This document shows positions 1 to 6,605 of a DNA stretch of 10,755 nucleotides, piece after piece; positions within the stretch are counted from its first letter, which is position 1; every line of letters begins with the position of its first letter. The position numbers and the translations under genes were made by a program. The notes under the pieces are model-generated. The model was not told the DNA's origin. It worked only from the letters and a program-made list of their open reading frames with translations, and searched no databases. Origin of the DNA: Chloroflexota bacterium (GTDB lineage Bacteria; Chloroflexota; Dehalococcoidia; Dehalococcoidales; RBG-16-60-22); assembly GCA_016875955.1 (NCBI GenBank), contig VGOH01000029.1:1-10755 (forward strand), in the 5' to 3' direction.

Positions 1-1
1 G

Positions 2-406
2 CTGGATGGCGAGGTCGGCATCATCTCCACCGGGGCCGGGCTGGGCATGGCGACCATGGACATCATCAACCAGCGTTACCGCCCGGCCAACTTTCTGGAA
101 ACGGGCGGCGGCATCTCGGAAGAGCTTCTCTACCAGGTGATGGAACTGGTCATGCAGAAGAAGGGCCTGAAGGCCGTGTTTATCAATCTCCTCGGTGGCA
201 TCAATCCTATTCACGAGGGGGCCAAGGGAATCGTCCGCTTCCTCCAGTCTCACCCGACAGATATTCCCGTCTTTGCCCGGGTCATGGGCAACCGCCAGGA
301 GGAGACCCGTCAGATACTGCGAGGTGGCGGAGTTGAGGTGGTCACCGATGTGGCCACGGAGCAGTGCATGGCACACCTTTTCCAGCGCCTTGGAGGGGGC
401 AGATGA
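2..406 (+). CDS. sucC: Succinyl-CoA-synthetase-like beta subunit, C-terminal part (5' truncated by window)
   Basis: This is the 3' end of a gene that begins before the window; the reading frame is open from base 2 and ends with TGA at 404-406. The visible 134 residues correspond to the C-terminal ligase/CoA domain of the beta subunit of NDP-forming succinyl-CoA synthetases. Family landmarks are GAGLGMATMD, PANFLETGGG and FINLLGGINP. The beta subunit carries the ATP-grasp nucleotide site (outside the window) and pairs with the alpha subunit to make acyl-CoA from acid, CoA and NTP. It differs from classical SucC: the usual NGAGLAM is TGAGLGM, and the GGIVRCD loop near the active site reads GGINPIH. 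The family is clear, but the true substrate may not be succinate; malate-CoA or citryl-CoA ligase relatives are alternatives. The stop overlaps the alpha-subunit start (ATGA), so the two are translationally coupled. Confidence 0.85.
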   Translation: MDGEVGIISTGAGLGMATMDIINQRYRPANFLETGGGISEELLYQVMELVMQKKGLKAVFINLLGGINPIHEGAKGIVRFLQSHPTDIPVFARVMGNRQEETRQILRGGGVEVVTDVATEQCMAHLFQRLGGGR

Positions 407-1290
407 GCATACTGCTGGACGGCAAGACCAGGGTGCTGGTGCAGGGCATCACCGGTCGCGTGGGCCAGGCCCAGACGAAATGGATGCTGGAGTACGGCAC
501 CAATATCGTGGCCGGGGTGACCCCGGGAAAGGGTGGCGAAGAGGTGGAGGGGGTGCCGGTCTACAACACCGTGGCACAGGCCGTTGCCGAACGCGGCGCG
601 GAGGCGTCCGTCTTCTTTGTGCCGCCGGCGGCGGTTAAAGGCGCTGCCCTTGAGACCATAGACGCCGGTATCAGGCTTATTGTGGTGGTCACCGAGCACG
701 TCCCGGTACATGACGCCATGGAGATAAAAGCCCGTGCCGCCGGGCGCGGTGTGTGGCTTCTGGGCCCGACCAGCCCGGGCATCATCACTCCGGGAGAAGC
801 CAAGATGGGCATCATGCCCGGAAACATGTTCCAGCCCGGACGCATCGGCGTTATTTCGCGCAGCGGCACCCTTGCCTATGAAATCGGCGTTGACCTCGCC
901 GCCGCCGGTCTGGGCCAGAGCACAGCCATCGGCATGGGGGCTGACCCGGCACCGTTCACCAGCCTGTCCGAACTGCTCCGTCTCTTTGATGCCGACCCGG
1001 GCACAGACCTGGTCATCACCGTCGGCGAGGTGGGTGGCACACAGGAGGAGCATGCTGCCCGTTTCATTGCCGAAAAGATGACCAAACCGGTGGTCGCCTA
1101 TGTCGCTGGCCACAGCGTGCCGGAGGGGAAGCGCATGGGTCATGCCGGAGCCATCGTACACGGCGAAATGGGGACCACCAGAAGCAAGATAAGCGCTTTT
1201 CAAAAAGCTGGCGTGGACGTGGCCATGTATCCGGTGGACGTGGTGAAACTGGTGCAGAAAAAGCTGGGAAAATCTTTCCAGACCCGGTAA
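403..1290 (+). CDS. sucD: Succinyl-CoA-synthetase-like alpha subunit (divergent)
   Basis: The 295-residue protein matches the length and plan of SucD: an N-terminal Rossmann CoA-binding domain (about 1-125, with GITGRVGQ at 15-22) and a ligase domain with the phospho-histidine in GHAGAI (His247, equivalent to E. coli His246). SRSGTLAYE is also present. The reaction is acid + CoA + NTP to acyl-CoA + NDP + Pi through a phosphohistidine, in the cytoplasm with the upstream beta subunit. I chose ATG403 over the upstream in-frame ATG364 because it sits in an ATGA overlap and has GGAGGGGG (392-399) just ahead. It departs from typical SucD in two conserved places: GPNCPG is GPTSPG (121-126), and GIGGDP is GMGADP (177-182). 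It keeps the catalytic His, so it is probably active but may use another acid. The alpha/beta assignment is firm; the substrate is not. Confidence 0.88.
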   Translation: MSILLDGKTRVLVQGITGRVGQAQTKWMLEYGTNIVAGVTPGKGGEEVEGVPVYNTVAQAVAERGAEASVFFVPPAAVKGAALETIDAGIRLIVVVTEHVPVHDAMEIKARAAGRGVWLLGPTSPGIITPGEAKMGIMPGNMFQPGRIGVISRSGTLAYEIGVDLAAAGLGQSTAIGMGADPAPFTSLSELLRLFDADPGTDLVITVGEVGGTQEEHAARFIAEKMTKPVVAYVAGHSVPEGKRMGHAGAIVHGEMGTTRSKISAFQKAGVDVAMYPVDVVKLVQKKLGKSFQTR

Positions 1291-1296
1291 TGCCGC

Positions 1297-1707
1297 TTAC
1301 TTTATGTGAATATTAAAAACCTCCTGGGTGCGGATTTCATCGCCTCCCAGGGATGACCTTATGTGAGCCAGAAATACCTGCGTGTCGCCCTTTTGTTTTG
1401 CCTTGAACTGGAAGACCTGGTACAGAATAATGGTGCCGTCTTCCTTGGTCTCGGTATCAACCTCGCTCTTCAACAACTCCAGCATTGTTTCATCGTATTT
1501 TTCCCGCCAGACGTATCCTGAAGTCAGGTCAAATCCCCGGGAAATGGTAAACTCCCCGTTAACTTTGACCTCTATTTTCTCCACCGGCATAAAGCCGTAC
1601 TTTGACTCCTCTGTTTTCTTCTCGCCACAGCCGGAGAGGAGCCCGACTACCATTACCGGTATTAAGGCCAGCAGCAGCCATTTGACTATTCTCATTCTCT
1701 TTGCCAT
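1297..1707 (-). CDS. Chagasin-like (inhibitor I42 family) lipoprotein
   Basis: The 136-residue protein starts with a basic stretch (K3, R4, R6, K9), a hydrophobic segment (about 10-24) and a lipobox LLSGC with Cys27. It should therefore be exported, cleaved and lipid-anchored. The mature part (about 40-136) resembles chagasin-type cysteine-protease inhibitors: a beta-rich domain with TSGYVW (62-67) in place of the NPTTGYxW loop, a strand ending at F101, and a C-terminal FNIHIK. The third inhibitory loop, normally R-P-W, is only R117-S-S here, so actual protease inhibition is uncertain. The gene lies 55 nt downstream of the acyl-CoA synthetase fusion on the same strand and may be co-transcribed. 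No good Shine-Dalgarno precedes ATG1707; ATG1695 (residue 5) is an alternative start. A TATAAA at 1718-1723 could give a nearly leaderless transcript. The stop lies only 6 bp from the convergent alpha-subunit stop. Confidence 0.7.
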   Translation of the reverse strand: MAKRMRIVKWLLLALIPVMVVGLLSGCGEKKTEESKYGFMPVEKIEVKVNGEFTISRGFDLTSGYVWREKYDETMLELLKSEVDTETKEDGTIILYQVFQFKAKQKGDTQVFLAHIRSSLGGDEIRTQEVFNIHIK

Positions 1708-1762
1708 TGCTATTTAATTTATATCAGATTTCCCGGCCAGGCAGCAAATGGAGAGGCAGTCC

Positions 1763-4471
1763 TTATTTCAGGCTGATTCTGGCATCAACCACCCAGTACC
1801 CTTCCCCTTTTGCCATCACCTTCACCGGATTGAAGTCCAGTTCTGCTATCTGGGGAATATCCTCCACCATGGCCGATAGCCGGAGAAGCAAATCCTGTGC
1901 TGCCTGAACATCGCTGGGCGGCGCTCCCCGGAAGCCTTCAAATATCCTGGCCATTTTGATTGAGCTGACCATCTCGCTGGCATCAAGTTCGGTCAGCGGG
2001 TGCAAACGGAGCACAATGTCCTTCAGCAGCTCGGCCTGTACGCCGCCCAGACCGAACATAATGAGCGGTCCAAAAGTCGGGTCCTGGGTGACGCCGGCGA
2101 TGATTTCCACACCGCCGGTTATCATACGCTGGACGGCGACGCCTTCCATCTCGGACTCACGCCCGATAGCCGTCAGCTTATCCTTTATGGTTTTGAATGC
2201 GCCCCTCACTTCGCCTTCGGAATTGAGGTCAAGCATCACGCCGCCGACATCAGTCTTGTGCGTGATGGTGGACGAATTCAGTTTGACCACCGCCGGGAAG
2301 CCAGTCTTTGCTGCGAGGGAGGCAGCCTCATCGGCACTCCTGGCAACTGTGGTGCCGACGATACGTATGCCATAACAGTCAAGCAACTCCACAATTTTAT
2401 CGGTCGGCAGCCAGAACGGCCTCTGCTTGTTCTGGCCCATCGCCTTCTCAATGATATGGCGTGCTCTTTCCCGCCTGATGCCCTTGATACGCGGCACGGC
2501 GCCCCTGGGCTTTTCCCTAAGCTCGCGGTATTCAACAGCCCTGGCCAGCGCCGAGACGGCATCCTCCGGGAATGGATAGCAGGGCACATAACTGCCTGCC
2601 TTGCCCAGCCTGGCTTTGAACCCCCGCTGCCCCATGAAACAGGCGAGCAGGGGCTTGCCGCGTCGCTGATAAAGGGGGCTGACACGGCGGATGTATTCTT
2701 CCACCAGCGCTGAGTCCACCACTGCCGCCGGCACGAACACCACCAGGACAGCATCAACATTATCATCTTCAACCATTATCCTCAACGAACCTTCAAACTC
2801 CTCCGGGGTAACGCTGCCGGTGAGGTCGAGCGGGTTGCCTACCCTGATATCCCGCTTGATAAGCGGGCGCAGTTTATTCGCCGTTGCCGAGGACAGCTCC
2901 GGCAGAGTCAGCCCCCGCTGCTCCGAGGCGTCAGCGGCCAGAATCCCCGGCCCACCGCCGTTGGTAACGATAACCAGTCGTTTGCCTTTGGGAAGCGGCT
3001 GGTGAGAGAGCAGCGTGGCCACGTCAAACAGCTCCCCAATGCTGTCAACACGGATAATGCCCGCCTGACGGAATAACGCGTCCGAGACCACTTCAGGGGT
3101 CGCCAGGGCGCCGGTGTGTGATGAGGCGGCGCGGGAGCCGACCAGCGTGCTGCCGCCCTTGACGACGACGATGGGCTTTCGGGACGAAACCCGCTTGGCG
3201 ATACGACTGAACCGGCGCGGGTTACCGAACGACTCCAGATAAAGCAGGATGACCCTGGTTGCCGGGTCGTCCTCCCAGTACTGCAATAAATCATTGGAAG
3301 AGATGTCAGCGCGATTGCCCACGCTGACGAACCCGGAGATGCCCATATTCAGCTCATTGGCGTACTCCAGAATGACCAGCCCCATGGCACCACTTTGCGA
3401 TAAAAAGGCGACGTTGCCGCGGGGCGGGTAGATGCTGGAAAAAGAGGCGTTTAGCCTCACTTCAGGGTCAGTGTTTATCAGGCCCATGCAGTTCGGGCCG
3501 ACAAGCCTCATCCCGTGGCCCAGCGCAATATCGCGCAGCTCTTCCTCGCGGGCGGCCCCCTCCGGCCCCCTCTCCCTGAACCCATCGGTGATGACGATGA
3601 TAGCCCGGACGCCCTTCTGCCCGCATTCGTCCGCCACTTTGGCCACCAGCGGCGTGGGCACGATGATTACGGCCAGGTCAACGTCTCCGGGCACATCAAG
3701 TATGGAAGGATAGGCCTTCACCGCCATTATGGCGTCCGCCTTCGGGTTCACCGGGTAAACGACACCGGTAAATCCGCCCTCCATGATATTCTGAAAAACG
3801 AGCTGCCCGAGGCTGCCCGGCTGTCTTGAAGCACCTATCACCGCCACAGAGCGCGGCGCCAGAACATGGCGTATGGAAGCGACTGTTGACAGGCGCTCCC
3901 TCTCCGCTTCCTTCCTCTCCACCCGGCGACTCCTGGCGATGGGAATGGTGACGTGGTAGACGCCACCCTTCAATTCACTGTCAATATGGAAGCCGTAGTC
4001 CTTGAGCACCGCCATCATGCGTTCGTTTTCGGCAAGCACGTCCCCTTCAAAAAAGGCGATGCCGTTGTCGCGGGCCGCGTTGGCCAGCCATTCTATGAGC
4101 CTGGTGCCAATCCCCTTGCCGTGGTAGGCATCCTCAATGGCGAAGACGACCCTCGCCGAACGCTTGTTGGGCAGCCGGTAGTAGCGCCCGATGGCGATGA
4201 TTTCCCGGCGCTGCCCTATCTGCACCTCACCGACCAGAGCAAAGGTATTTTTATAGTCCACAGTGCAGAAACGCCGGGCGTCTTCCAGCCCCATCTCACC
4301 CGGGTCGCGCTGAAAACGCAGGTACTTGGTCTGCTCGCTTTGTCGCTGGTAGAAGGCAAGCCAGCGTTCAGTATCGTCCTGCCGTATCGGCCGCAGCAGC
4401 ATTCTTGAGCCGTCTTTCAGCAGGACCTCGGTCTCATATTGAGACGGATACGCTGCCTCTTTCGCCACCAT
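1763..4471 (-). CDS. GNAT acetyltransferase fused to ADP-forming acyl-CoA synthetase (Pat/AcdAB-like)
   Basis: This 902-residue protein has three parts. Residues about 10-180 are a GNAT domain with acetyl-CoA motif A around AYHGKGIGTRL (115-124). Residues about 200-490 form the alpha half of an ADP-forming acyl-CoA synthetase, with CoA-binding VAVIGAS (209-215), GPNCMG (325-330), SQSGAMG (358-364) and SHTGAL with candidate phospho-His452. Residues about 680-902 are the ATP-grasp beta half, with ITHKTDVGGV containing His738. Enteric Pat/YfiQ carries GNAT at the C terminus and has, as I recall, lost the catalytic His. Here GNAT is N-terminal and both histidines are kept, so the protein could both make acyl-CoA (acid + CoA + ATP) and acetylate proteins such as acyl-CoA synthetases. 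Which activities survive is inference. The start follows a predicted promoter at 4510-4538; the ribosome site is weak. The lipoprotein gene follows 55 nt downstream. Confidence 0.9.
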   Translation of the reverse strand: MVAKEAAYPSQYETEVLLKDGSRMLLRPIRQDDTERWLAFYQRQSEQTKYLRFQRDPGEMGLEDARRFCTVDYKNTFALVGEVQIGQRREIIAIGRYYRLPNKRSARVVFAIEDAYHGKGIGTRLIEWLANAARDNGIAFFEGDVLAENERMMAVLKDYGFHIDSELKGGVYHVTIPIARSRRVERKEAERERLSTVASIRHVLAPRSVAVIGASRQPGSLGQLVFQNIMEGGFTGVVYPVNPKADAIMAVKAYPSILDVPGDVDLAVIIVPTPLVAKVADECGQKGVRAIIVITDGFRERGPEGAAREEELRDIALGHGMRLVGPNCMGLINTDPEVRLNASFSSIYPPRGNVAFLSQSGAMGLVILEYANELNMGISGFVSVGNRADISSNDLLQYWEDDPATRVILLYLESFGNPRRFSRIAKRVSSRKPIVVVKGGSTLVGSRAASSHTGALATPEVVSDALFRQAGIIRVDSIGELFDVATLLSHQPLPKGKRLVIVTNGGGPGILAADASEQRGLTLPELSSATANKLRPLIKRDIRVGNPLDLTGSVTPEEFEGSLRIMVEDDNVDAVLVVFVPAAVVDSALVEEYIRRVSPLYQRRGKPLLACFMGQRGFKARLGKAGSYVPCYPFPEDAVSALARAVEYRELREKPRGAVPRIKGIRRERARHIIEKAMGQNKQRPFWLPTDKIVELLDCYGIRIVGTTVARSADEAASLAAKTGFPAVVKLNSSTITHKTDVGGVMLDLNSEGEVRGAFKTIKDKLTAIGRESEMEGVAVQRMITGGVEIIAGVTQDPTFGPLIMFGLGGVQAELLKDIVLRLHPLTELDASEMVSSIKMARIFEGFRGAPPSDVQAAQDLLLRLSAMVEDIPQIAELDFNPVKVMAKGEGYWVVDARISLK

Positions 4472-4494
4472 AATTACAGCCCGACCCCCGTTAT

Positions 4495-4506
4495 AATAGC
4501 GCTATT
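4495..4506. promoter_or_regulatory. 12-bp palindrome at predicted transcription start (candidate operator)
   Basis: AATAGCGCTATT is a perfect 12-bp palindrome. It covers the position expected for +1 of the leftward promoter (-10 box at 4510-4515). A dimeric repressor bound here would block initiation of the fusion gene. The function is inference; the palindrome is seen directly. Confidence 0.3.
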
Positions 4507-4509
4507 TAT

Positions 4510-4538
4510 ATCATAAATCAGCGCTGCCGAGTAGTAAA
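4510..4538 (-). promoter_or_regulatory. Putative sigma70 promoter for the GNAT/acyl-CoA synthetase fusion gene
   Basis: Read on the minus strand, TTTACT (4538-4533) and TATGAT (4515-4510) are separated by exactly 17 bp. The -10 box matches the consensus at 5 of 6 positions and the -35 box at 4 of 6. The expected start near 4503 gives a leader of about 30 nt before ATG4471. Confidence 0.5.
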
Positions 4539-4588
4539 GCCGGCCCTGTTTTTCCCACTTTTGTTTGCTTATAGTTGCTCCCAAGATG

Positions 4589-4662
4589 CTCACCCCCTGT
4601 GTCCCCCTCTCAAACAAGCTTGTCTTTAGCGCTCTATTTTAATAATGTTTGAGAGGGGTGAG
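4589..4662. repeat. Imperfect long inverted repeat in the intergenic region
   Basis: A perfect 13-bp pair, CCCCTCTCAAACA (4604-4616) and TGTTTGAGAGGGG (4646-4658), flanks a 29-nt spacer. The right arm continues as GGGGTGAG (4655-4662), which also matches CTCACCCC at 4589-4596, so the left arm looks like the mirror of the right with 11 extra bases inserted. No run of T follows on either strand, so it is not a typical intrinsic terminator. It lies between the end of the response-regulator gene and the promoter of the fusion gene, about 110 bp past the regulator stop. It may be a dispersed hairpin repeat or the remnant of a small non-autonomous element. The rest of this 299-bp gap (4472-4770) holds the promoter and palindrome at its left end and a weak hairpin at its right end; I see nothing else in it. 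Confidence 0.55.
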
Positions 4663-4735
4663 GCGTCAACTGCCCACCAAATACGCAGGAACCCTGTCTC
4701 TGTTTTTCCGCTTCTTGAGGAATCCGCCTGCAGAC

Positions 4736-4771
4736 AAATTGAATGATAGTTCAAACCGCCGAACTCAATTT
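4736..4771 (-). terminator. Weak hairpin overlapping the response-regulator stop
   Basis: AAATTGA (4736-4742) pairs with TCAATTT (4765-4771), and an inner GTTC (4749-4752) pairs with GAAC (4761-4764) around an 8-nt loop, with a bulge on one side. On the minus strand the structure begins at the TAA stop of the regulator gene and ends in a short TTT. The stem is AT-rich and no long T tract follows, so termination here is doubtful. Confidence 0.2.
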
Positions 4772-5460
4772 TACGCTTCTTCCGGCCGGGCCAGCAGGTA
4801 CCCGACACCGGCACGGGTGAGGACGATTCTCGGGTCGCTGGGGTCGGCTTCAAGCTTGGTCCGCAGACGGCGAATATGCACCCTGAGGCTATCGGCGGCA
4901 TCCGGGTAGTCCATACCCCAGACTGCCACCGCCAGCGCGGTATGCGTTACCACCCGCCCGGCATTCTTCATCAGGTGGTGCATGATGGAAGCTTCAGTGG
5001 GTGTCAGGCTTATCTCCTGCTCTCCGTAAAAAAGCTGCCCGGTGGCGGGGTCAAACTTCAATTGCCCGCAGACCAGGAGCGCTCCCTCAGCGGCAGGGAC
5101 GCGCCGGCGGGTCACCAGCTTTATCCGGGATAGCAGCTCCATCTGCCGGAAGGGTTTGATAACGTAGTCATCCGCCCCCCACTCCAGCCCCCGGACAATA
5201 TCAACCTCGTCCGACCTGACCGTCAAAATCAGGATAGGCACATCCGAGATAAGGCGAATCCGCTTCAGTACCTCAAAGCCGCTGATATCAGGCAGACCGA
5301 GGTCCAGAATGATGACGTCCGGAGCCTTAGACTGCAGCAACTCTATACCCTTCTCTCCCAGATGGGTATAGAACAGTTCGGCATCAGGCCAGTTCAGCTG
5401 GAGCGTCAGGGATATAGCTTCCACAATTGCCTGGTCGTCCTCGATAATCAGAATCTTCAT
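4771..5460 (-). CDS. OmpR/PhoB-family response regulator
   Basis: The 229-residue protein has an N-terminal receiver domain (1-118) with the acidic pair Asp8/Asp9, phospho-acceptor Asp53 in ILDLGLPD, Thr80 and Lys102 in IKPF. It is followed by a C-terminal winged-helix DNA-binding domain (about 128-225, with LTPTEASIM and the recognition-helix stretch DSLRVHIRRLRTKL at 190-203). It resembles KdpE-like regulators in layout, but there is no kdp gene nearby. It should be phosphorylated by the kinase encoded just upstream and then bind promoter DNA. The start codon overlaps the kinase stop by ATGA (5457-5460), so the partners are translationally coupled. It is the last gene of the amidohydrolase-kinase-regulator operon. 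The target genes are unknown; autoregulation of the operon promoter at 7991-8019 is possible. Confidence 0.95.
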   Translation of the reverse strand: MKILIIEDDQAIVEAISLTLQLNWPDAELFYTHLGEKGIELLQSKAPDVIILDLGLPDISGFEVLKRIRLISDVPILILTVRSDEVDIVRGLEWGADDYVIKPFRQMELLSRIKLVTRRRVPAAEGALLVCGQLKFDPATGQLFYGEQEISLTPTEASIMHHLMKNAGRVVTHTALAVAVWGMDYPDAADSLRVHIRRLRTKLEADPSDPRIVLTRAGVGYLLARPEEA

Positions 5461-6605
5461 GATTTATGCCCCACACCGACTTTTGCTTTCTGCCCGTCTG
5501 CCACCAGCGGTATGGAAAAGCTAAAAGTGCTGCCTTTATCCTTTTTACTCTTCACCCAAATCCGTCCGCGGTGAAGCTCTACCAGCTTTTTAGACAGGCT
5601 CAAACCAAGTCCCAGGCCACTCAGCCGTTCCCGGTCGCTCTTGAGAGAACGATAAGGCTCAAACAGCACCTTCTGCTCACTCTGGGAAATCCCGATGCCG
5701 GTGTCCTGGACTTCCACGGTCAGGTTATCGCCCTCCACCCTGGCCCTCAGGGTTATTTTACCGCCGGGAGGCGTGAACTTGACAGCATTATTCAACAGGT
5801 TCAGCACCACCTGCTGGAAGCGCTCCTCGTCAGCCACGATTACCGGCAATGAATCGGGCAATTCCGCATCCAGGGTTTGGCCATTGCGCATGGCGACCGG
5901 TTTCTCCTCGTCCACAATCCTCTGTAAAAGCTGCTTCGGGTTCATAGGTTCCGGGTTCAGCCGCAACGTACCTATCTCGCCCCTGGCCAGGTCAAGCAGT
6001 TCATCAATGCGCCGGTTCAGGTTATTTGCCCCCTGATTGATGTTCTGCGCCAGCCCATGCAGTGGCTCGTTCTCCAGCTTCTGCAATAGCAGTTCGCTAG
6101 ATGCCATAATCGGTGTCACCGGTGTTTTGAGTTCGTGAACCAGCGCCCTGGTGAACTCAACCCGTTTGTTGATTTCATCCTCAAGCGTCTGCCGTAACGT
6201 CCGCTCCTCATTGTAAAGCTCTCTCATCTCGCCCTCCGACTGCTCCATGGCCGCCAGCAGACCGTTGATGGTGCCCGCCAGAACGGAGAGTTCATCTGCT
6301 CCCGGCAGCGAGACCCTGGCCGTAATATCGCCGCTGGTGCCAATGCCCCGGATGCTGTTGCTCAGACGGGTCAACCTGGACAGCACCTGCTTTTCCAGCA
6401 GCAGGATGGTGACGATGCCAAACAACAGGCCGGCACCGACAATCATCAGCATCAGGTAGGCAATAGCCACATCCTGCCGGTCAACGCCGGCCGGGCCCGC
6501 GCTGCTGCCATCAATCAGGAAGTACTCGGAGAGAAAATAGAGAATCACGATGAGTCCGAGAAACATCGTGCCGACGATGATGCGGGTTTTTCTGCGCAGA
6601 GTCAT
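5457..6605 (-). CDS. Membrane sensor histidine kinase (HAMP, HisKA, HATPase)
   Basis: The 382-residue protein has two membrane segments (about 8-30 and 48-70) separated by a very short external loop of about 17 residues. A HAMP linker follows (about 70-122), then a coiled segment, the H-box VHELKTPVTP with phospho-acceptor His157, and an ATPase domain with the N-box QQVVLNLLNNAVKF (Asn272/Asn273), DTGIGI (301-306) and GLGLGLSL (330-337). It is a complete class I kinase. The short outer loop leaves little room for an extracellular ligand domain, which suggests that the signal is sensed in or near the membrane or comes from a partner protein. Its ATG overlaps the amidohydrolase stop (TAATG, 6603-6607), and its stop overlaps the regulator start (ATGA). 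This gene order points to a link between the amidohydrolase and the signal, though that is inference. Confidence 0.95.
   Translation of the reverse strand: MTLRRKTRIIVGTMFLGLIVILYFLSEYFLIDGSSAGPAGVDRQDVAIAYLMLMIVGAGLLFGIVTILLLEKQVLSRLTRLSNSIRGIGTSGDITARVSLPGADELSVLAGTINGLLAAMEQSEGEMRELYNEERTLRQTLEDEINKRVEFTRALVHELKTPVTPIMASSELLLQKLENEPLHGLAQNINQGANNLNRRIDELLDLARGEIGTLRLNPEPMNPKQLLQRIVDEEKPVAMRNGQTLDAELPDSLPVIVADEERFQQVVLNLLNNAVKFTPPGGKITLRARVEGDNLTVEVQDTGIGISQSEQKVLFEPYRSLKSDRERLSGLGLGLSLSKKLVELHRGRIWVKSKKDKGSTFSFSIPLVADGQKAKVGVGHKS

Noticed and set aside
310..1203. Long open frame of 297 codons on the minus strand opposite the alpha subunit
   Set aside because: It is antisense to a clear SucD-type gene in GC-rich DNA. 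Its translation shows no family motif, and it also overlaps the beta-subunit end.
2000..2713. 237-codon plus-strand frame inside the acyl-CoA synthetase fusion gene
   Set aside because: It is the shadow of the real gene on the other strand, with no ribosome site or recognisable domain.
4492..4497. Perfect TATAAT on the plus strand near the fusion-gene start
   Set aside because: There is no -35-like box at 16-18 bp upstream and no plus-strand gene follows. The bases are also part of the palindrome region.
4604..4658. Intrinsic terminator for the response-regulator operon
   Set aside because: The stem is strong, but the 29-nt loop is long and neither strand has a T tract after the stem.
4626..4909. 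Two short open frames (one on each strand) over the intergenic gap and the regulator 3' end
   Set aside because: Both overlap the well-supported response-regulator gene in other frames, and neither has a ribosome site or known motif.
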